From assembly GCA_943324395.2 (NCBI GenBank), contig CALPLL020000052.1, positions 1 to 10,437 of the forward strand: a stretch of 10,437 nt of DNA. The letters run 5' to 3'. Under the pieces are notes generated by a model. The model was not told the DNA's origin and searched no databases. It was given only the letters and a program-made list of their open reading frames with translations. Of the stretch, positions 8,710 to 10,437 are shown one piece after another (the first letter of the stretch is position 1; each line of letters begins with the position of its first letter). The translations under genes and the position numbers were made by a program. This DNA comes from Rhizobium sp. Q54. Its GTDB lineage: Bacteria; Bacteroidota; Bacteroidia; Flavobacteriales; Flavobacteriaceae.

Positions 8710-9618
8710 TTACTTCTTTTCAGCAATTCTCAATTTTGCGCTGCGAGCTCTATTGTTGCTTTTTATTTCTTGAAAATCAGGAACTATTAATTTTCCGATT
8801 GTTTTAAAAGGAACCGAAAAATTTCCGAAGAAATCACGTTCAGGTTCTCCCTCGAACATTCCGTTTTTCATTATTCTTTTTACTAATCTGTCTTCCAATG
8901 AATGGTAGGAAATAACACTTAGCCTGCCTCCTGGTTTCAAAATTTCTAGCGATTGCTCTAAAAATTCTTTTAAAACTTCCATTTCTTGGTTGACCTCAAT
9001 TCGAATTGCTTGGTACATTTGAGCTAATATTTTATGGCTTTTATGCGCTTGTAAAAATCGCCCTAAAACCACTTTTAGCTGTTCTGTATTTATAATTGGT
9101 TCAAACTCTCTAGCTTCAATAATTACTCGAGCTATGACGGGAGCATTCTTTAATTCACCATAATCAAGAAACACCCTTCTCAAATTCTCTTCGTCATATT
9201 CATTGACCACTTTATAGGCATTTAAGTCTTGTTTTTGACTCATTCTCATGTCCAGTTCCCCTTCAAAACGAGTAGAAAAACCTCGCTCAGGAACATCAAA
9301 TTGATGAGATGAAACGCCTAAATCACCAAGAATTCCATCAACGCTTTTAACATTGTGAAATCGTAAAAATCTTTTTATAAATCTGAAATTCTCATTAATT
9401 AATACAAATCGTTCGTCATCAATTGAATTTGCAAGCGCATCTTCATCTTGATCGAAAGCATACAATCTTCCTTTTGAACTCAACCTACTCATGATTTCTC
9501 TGGAATGACCGCCACCTCCAAAAGTCACATCTACATAAATTCCGTCAGGTTTAATATCTAGTCCGTCTACAGATTCTTTTAATAAAACCGGATTATGATA
9601 TAACATTTTCGTCATCAT
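8710..9618 (-). CDS. rsmH: RsmH (MraW), 16S rRNA cytosine-1402 N4-methyltransferase
   Basis: SAM-dependent methyltransferase that modifies C1402 in the decoding site of 16S rRNA; it is conserved in dcw clusters although not itself a wall enzyme. 302 residues, close to the family length. The N-terminal YHNPVLLKESVDGLDIKPDG is typical, and the SAM site is shown by DVTFGGGGHS (30-39), FDQD (55-58) and GDLGVSSHQFD (98-108). The inserted helical domain is followed by ISYHSLEDRLVK (236-247) and a basic C-terminus with NNRARSAKLR. Three in-frame ATGs lie at the start (9618, 9615 and 9606). The alignment of VLL to the family allows the third as well, so the overlap with mraZ is 26 or 14 bases depending on the choice. 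Confidence 0.96.
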   Translation of the reverse strand: MMTKMLYHNPVLLKESVDGLDIKPDGIYVDVTFGGGGHSREIMSRLSSKGRLYAFDQDEDALANSIDDERFVLINENFRFIKRFLRFHNVKSVDGILGDLGVSSHQFDVPERGFSTRFEGELDMRMSQKQDLNAYKVVNEYDEENLRRVFLDYGELKNAPVIARVIIEAREFEPIINTEQLKVVLGRFLQAHKSHKILAQMYQAIRIEVNQEMEVLKEFLEQSLEILKPGGRLSVISYHSLEDRLVKRIMKNGMFEGEPERDFFGNFSVPFKTIGKLIVPDFQEIKSNNRARSAKLRIAEKK

Positions 9619-10066
9619 TTACATTACCCATCACTTCTTCTGCTAAATCTGCAAAGTCAATTTCATCGTTAGAAATGAAATTTTCATACAAATCTTTATC
9701 CCAAATTTCAACTATGTTAACTGCTGAAGAAAGCACCAAATCTTTGGAAATTGATGCAAAGGCAACCAAATCTTTAGGGATTAATAATCTACCTAAAGCG
9801 TCAATCTCCACTACTTTAACACCAGCAGTAAAACGACGAATAAAATCATTATTCTTTTTTACAAATCGGTTTAACTTGTTGATTTTATTCATCATCAAGT
9901 TCCACTCTGCCATTGGATACAATTCTAAACAAGGCTGAAAAACCGAACGCTTCAAGACAAAACCATCAAGAAGTGCGGCTGACAATTGCTTTTTCAAAGG
10001 CGCAGGTAAAAGCAGCCTTCCTTTAGCATCAACTTTGCATTCATATGTTCCAATAATTGAATTCAA
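9593..10066 (-). CDS. mraZ: MraZ, dcw-cluster transcriptional regulator
   Basis: DNA-binding protein of the AbrB-like double-psi fold; in studied bacteria its ring-shaped oligomers bind short direct repeats upstream of mraZ and regulate the dcw operon. 157 residues with the two tandem SpoVT/AbrB-like repeats marked by VDAKGRL (12-18) and IDALGRL (88-94), the DxxGR signatures of the family. The acidic tail (from about 132) is rich in Asp, Glu and Asn. The start is TTG at 10066-10064. The only upstream in-frame codons before the stop at 10081-10079 are not ATG, GTG or TTG, and NSIIGTYECKVDAKGR is where the family begins. It heads the operon and sits about 45 bp downstream of three direct repeats that are its likely operator. 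rsmH starts inside its 3' end. Confidence 0.95.
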   Translation of the reverse strand: MNSIIGTYECKVDAKGRLLLPAPLKKQLSAALLDGFVLKRSVFQPCLELYPMAEWNLMMNKINKLNRFVKKNNDFIRRFTAGVKVVEIDALGRLLIPKDLVAFASISKDLVLSSAVNIVEIWDKDLYENFISNDEIDFADLAEEVMGNVNDDENVIS

Positions 10067-10092
10067 TTTTACTTGTTTTTAAATGATACTGA

Positions 10093-10100
10093 CAAAAATA
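10093..10100 (-). promoter_or_regulatory. Candidate -7 element of the mraZ promoter (TATTTTTG)
   Basis: On the mraZ strand the sequence reads TATTTTTG, an exact match to the Bacteroidota -7 consensus TAnnTTTG. A start point a few bases downstream would leave a leader of about 20 nt before the TTG codon. A -33 TTG is less clear: the nearest candidates lie 14 and 24 bases upstream of the element, outside the usual 17-23, and both fall inside the GTGGTA repeat array. No Shine-Dalgarno sequence is seen; the leader is A-rich. Confidence 0.5.
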
Positions 10101-10109
10101 AAAAATATT

Positions 10110-10135
10110 TACCACAATTTACCACAAAATACCAC
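10110..10135 (-). promoter_or_regulatory. Candidate MraZ operator: three GTGGTA repeats, 10-bp period
   Basis: On the mraZ strand GTGGTA occurs three times (10135-10130, 10125-10120 and 10115-10110) with exactly 10 bp from copy to copy, just upstream of the candidate -7 element. Known MraZ boxes are short G-rich direct repeats of about one helical turn, TGGGN in E. coli and AAAGTG-type in mollicutes. The first copy here, AAAGTGGT, resembles both. The position overlapping the expected -33 region suggests autorepression. Confidence 0.75.
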
Positions 10136-10391
10136 TTTGTTGATAAGTTTTCCCACATCTCTTAAAAATTCAGAATAAAAAGTGGCTTAATTTTTATAAA
10201 TAACTCAATTACAAGTCTTTAAAATTTTACTAAAAATGTTGATTTCAAGAATTATTTTTGGTTTAAGAATAATTTAATAGAGAATTAATATTTTGAAAAC
10301 TTAAATTTAACTTTCAATTAATTTTCAAATAAATAATTTTTGAATCGGAAAAAAATTTTGATTTCCTATTTAAAAAACAATACATAAATAC

Positions 10392-10399
10392 TATATTTG
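10392..10399 (+). promoter_or_regulatory. Candidate -7 element of the divergent plus-strand gene (TATATTTG)
   Basis: TATATTTG matches TAnnTTTG exactly and lies 25 bp upstream of the ATG at 10425. No TTG is found 17-23 bp further upstream (the nearest is at 10358-10360), so the -33 element is weak or absent. Confidence 0.45.
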
Positions 10400-10424
10400 T
10401 CAAAATTGAAAAGCATTAATTCAG

Positions 10425-10437
10425 ATGGAACAAGTCT
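10425..10437 (+). CDS. Start of a divergent gene, four codons only (partial)
   Basis: An ATG preceded by a TAnnTTTG element and an A-rich leader begins a frame reading Met-Glu-Gln-Val before the window ends. Too little is visible to identify the product. From memory, an alpha/beta hydrolase gene flanks mraZ divergently in some Flavobacterium genomes and would be a candidate, but nothing in these 13 bases shows it. Confidence 0.4.

Larger units (their letters stand above)
10067..10424. other. AT-rich divergent intergenic region
   Basis: About 358 bp between the oppositely oriented mraZ and the plus-strand gene at the right edge. The mraZ-proximal 80 bp hold the repeat array and a promoter element, and the distal 45 bp hold a plus-strand promoter-like element. 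The middle (about 10160-10380) is very AT-rich. I see no open reading frame of note, no RNA gene and no clear terminator in it; only weak AT-rich inverted repeats. Confidence 0.7.

Noticed and set aside
10138..10146. TTATCAACA on the minus strand, one mismatch from a DnaA box, with TGTGGGAAAA nearby, as a possible replication-origin or DnaA-regulated site.
   Set aside because: A single imperfect box in AT-rich DNA is expected by chance; there is no cluster of boxes and no dnaA, dnaN or gidA neighbour.
10253..10260. TATTTTTG on the plus strand as the promoter of the right-edge gene.
   Set aside because: It matches TAnnTTTG but is about 165 bp from the ATG, has no TTG at proper spacing, and a closer match exists at 10392-10399.
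10250..10274. AATTATT and AATAATT inverted repeat with an 11-nt loop, as a possible terminator.
   Set aside because: A 7-bp all-A/T stem is too weak, and no gene ends here; the region lies between two divergent starts.
10292..10329. TTTGAAAA and TTTTCAAA inverted repeat with a 22-bp spacer, as a possible operator.
   Set aside because: Made only of A/T-rich words common in this sequence, and not centred on a promoter element.

Overview
The window is AT-rich, and one strand (minus) is almost completely filled by a division and cell-wall (dcw) gene cluster. The gene order, the protein sequences, the TAnnTTTG-type promoter elements and the lack of clear Shine-Dalgarno sites all point to a member of the Bacteroidota, most likely Flavobacterium or a close relative. 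This placement is by recognition of family sequences; no search was run.

Reading in the direction of transcription (from high to low coordinates): mraZ (10066-9593), rsmH (9618-8710), an ftsL-type gene (8706-8356), ftsI (8362-6359), murE (6362-4899), mraY (4890-3664), murD (3662-2331), ftsW (2212-899) and the first 288 codons of murG (864-1, cut by the window edge). From mraZ to murD the genes overlap or lie within 8 bp of each other, so they probably form one translationally coupled operon. Two wider gaps occur further on: 118 bp before ftsW and 34 bp before murG. murF is not in the place between murE and mraY that it holds in E. coli. To the right of mraZ is a divergent intergenic region of about 360 bp, and at the very edge the first four codons of a plus-strand gene.

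The gene products act together. MurE and MurD build the stem peptide of UDP-MurNAc in the cytoplasm. MraY moves the precursor onto the lipid carrier (lipid I) and MurG adds GlcNAc (lipid II). FtsW polymerises glycan and FtsI cross-links it at the septum, with FtsL as a small bitopic partner. MraZ is the cluster's DNA-binding regulator and RsmH methylates 16S rRNA.

No undescribed system is evident; this is a core housekeeping region. The points most worth a second look are: (i) three GTGGTA repeats with exact 10-bp spacing just upstream of mraZ, a strong candidate MraZ operator; (ii) a GC-rich palindromic element lying in frame in the N-terminus of murG, adding about 20 residues before the conserved fold; (iii) degenerate short repeats in the murD-ftsW gap; and (iv) an extra segment in MraY and a PASTA domain on FtsI.
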